A stretch of DNA of 24,215 nt from Candidatus Aenigmatarchaeota archaeon. GTDB lineage: Archaea; Aenigmatarchaeota; Aenigmatarchaeia; Aenigmatarchaeales; Aenigmatarchaeaceae. The stretch is from NCBI GenBank assembly GCA_011773475.1, contig WVXN01000081.1:6067-30281 (forward strand), read 5' to 3'. Positions 23,398-24,215 of the stretch are shown here, one piece after another. The notes beneath the pieces are model-generated. The model was not told where the DNA came from. It ran no database searches and saw only the letters and a program-made list of their open reading frames with translations. The first letter of the stretch is position 1, and every line of letters starts with the position of its first letter. A program made the position numbers and the translations under genes.

Positions 23398-24215
23398 ATG
23401 AAATTTGAAGATATTGAAGCTAAATGGCAGAAAAAATGGGAAAATTCAAAAATGTTTGAAGCTGAACCTAGTGAAAAGAACAAGTTTTTCATGGTTTTTG
23501 CTTATCCAACAGTATCAGGAACTCTACATGTGGGTCATGCAAGATCATATGTTCTTCCTGATGTTATTGCAAGATACAAAAGGATGAGAGGTTTTAATGT
23601 TTTCTTTCCGCTGGGCTTCCATGCCACTGGTGTTCATTGTCAAACAATTTTAAAAGAAGTAGCAGAAGATTTGAAAAATGCAAAAAAATATGGAATAGAA
23701 CCTAAAGATGCTGCTAAATTTAAAAATCCTTTGGATGTGGAAAAATATCTTGAGAAATTCATGATCAAATCTTTTAAGAAAATTGGTTTGTCTTTAGATT
23801 ATAGGCCAGTTGTTTCTACAATTGATCCTCATTATAACAAATTTATTCAGTGGCAATTCAAGAAATTAAGAAATGCTGATTATATTATTCAAAAAGATTA
23901 TAGATTAGCTTGGTGTCCTGATTGCAATGGTCCTGTTAGTTTAGATTCTGCTGAAATGGACATACAAGAATGGGGAGGAGCTCAGATAAAAGATTTTATT
24001 ATAATTAAATTTAGAATAGGAGATATTGTTATACCAACAGCCACATTAAGACCTGAAACTGTTTTTGGTGTTACAAACATTTGGGTTAATCCAAATGAAA
24101 GATATGTTAGAGCAAAAGTTGACAATGAAAAATGGATTGTGTCTGAAAAAGCTGTTAAAAAATTGAAACATCTTGAAAAGAAAATTGAAATTGAAGAAGA
24201 AATTGCAGGACAAGA
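23398..24215 (+). CDS. leuS: Leucyl-tRNA synthetase, N-terminal part (runs off the window)
   Basis: The frame from ATG 23398 stays open to the end of the window (272 full codons). KFEDIEAKWQKKWENSKMFE is the classic LeuRS N-terminus. The first class I signature is HVGH (44-47) within GTLHVGHARSY, followed by FPLGFHATG. LAWCPDCNGPVSLDSAEM is the zinc-knuckle region of the archaeal/eukaryal form. The CP1 editing domain starts at about 205, with the threonine-rich TLRPETVFGVTNIWVNP. The KMSKS and anticodon-binding parts lie beyond base 24215. The two-base gap to the HD gene and lack of its own promoter suggest co-transcription. Confidence 0.95.
   Translation, partial: MKFEDIEAKWQKKWENSKMFEAEPSEKNKFFMVFAYPTVSGTLHVGHARSYVLPDVIARYKRMRGFNVFFPLGFHATGVHCQTILKEVAEDLKNAKKYGIEPKDAAKFKNPLDVEKYLEKFMIKSFKKIGLSLDYRPVVSTIDPHYNKFIQWQFKKLRNADYIIQKDYRLAWCPDCNGPVSLDSAEMDIQEWGGAQIKDFIIIKFRIGDIVIPTATLRPETVFGVTNIWVNPNERYVRAKVDNEKWIVSEKAVKKLKHLEKKIEIEEEIAGQ

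Overview
This is a compact, AT-rich, intron-bearing archaeal stretch. The lineage evidence is protein-level: a tRNA-splicing endonuclease tail, a Cdc6/Orc1-like ATPase, archaeal/eukaryal-type glycyl-, tryptophanyl-, phenylalanyl- and leucyl-tRNA synthetases, a GMP synthase ATPase subunit without a fused glutaminase, and a tRNA-Arg split by an intron with a bulge-helix-bulge fold. The very large cysteine-rich secreted protein and the terse genome style suggest a small-genome (DPANN-like) archaeon such as a Woesearchaeota/Pacearchaeota relative. That placement is an inference, not proven by the window. There are no insertion sequences, prophage genes, CRISPR arrays or rRNA, and no gene-free stretch longer than about 165 bases.

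Layout. 1-1427: endA tail, a four-CBS protein fused to a ribosome-hibernation-like domain, and a tiny zinc ribbon, all on +. 1458-2339: an orphan 85-aa protein abutting a convergent rhomboid protease. 2392-7818: an 1808-aa single-pass surface protein with a Cys-rich stalk and a duplicated terpenoid-cyclase-like alpha/alpha toroid. 7870-10441 (-): a three-gene ABC-2 transporter operon. 10492-10632: a second tiny zinc ribbon. 10662-13390 (-): glyS followed by a divergent guaA. 13443-15421: an Orc1/Cdc6-like ATPase without its winged helix, convergent with an MFS transporter. 15583-21353 (+): a tightly packed operon trpS-pheS-Nudix-Nif3-pheT-membrane hydrolase. 21387-22794 (-): tRNA-Arg(UCU), a 152-aa orphan and a MinD ATPase. 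22839-24215 (+): an HD-domain protein and leuS, which runs off the end.

How it works together. Most genes serve translation: aminoacylation (Gly, Trp, Phe, Leu), tRNA splicing (endA at one end, an intron-bearing tRNA at the other) and probable ribosome hibernation. First genes of transcription units usually have a TATA-like element about 24-27 bases upstream of the start codon, which implies leaderless mRNAs. Some downstream genes have GGAGGT or GGTGA ribosome-binding sites. Several divergent gene pairs are separated by nearly the same 50-52 bases, and two of them appear to share one central TATA element.

The most unusual items are the giant surface protein with its repeats, the shared-TATA divergent promoters, the tRNA-Arg intron with a perfect palindrome swallowing the anticodon, and the aberrant GMP synthase.
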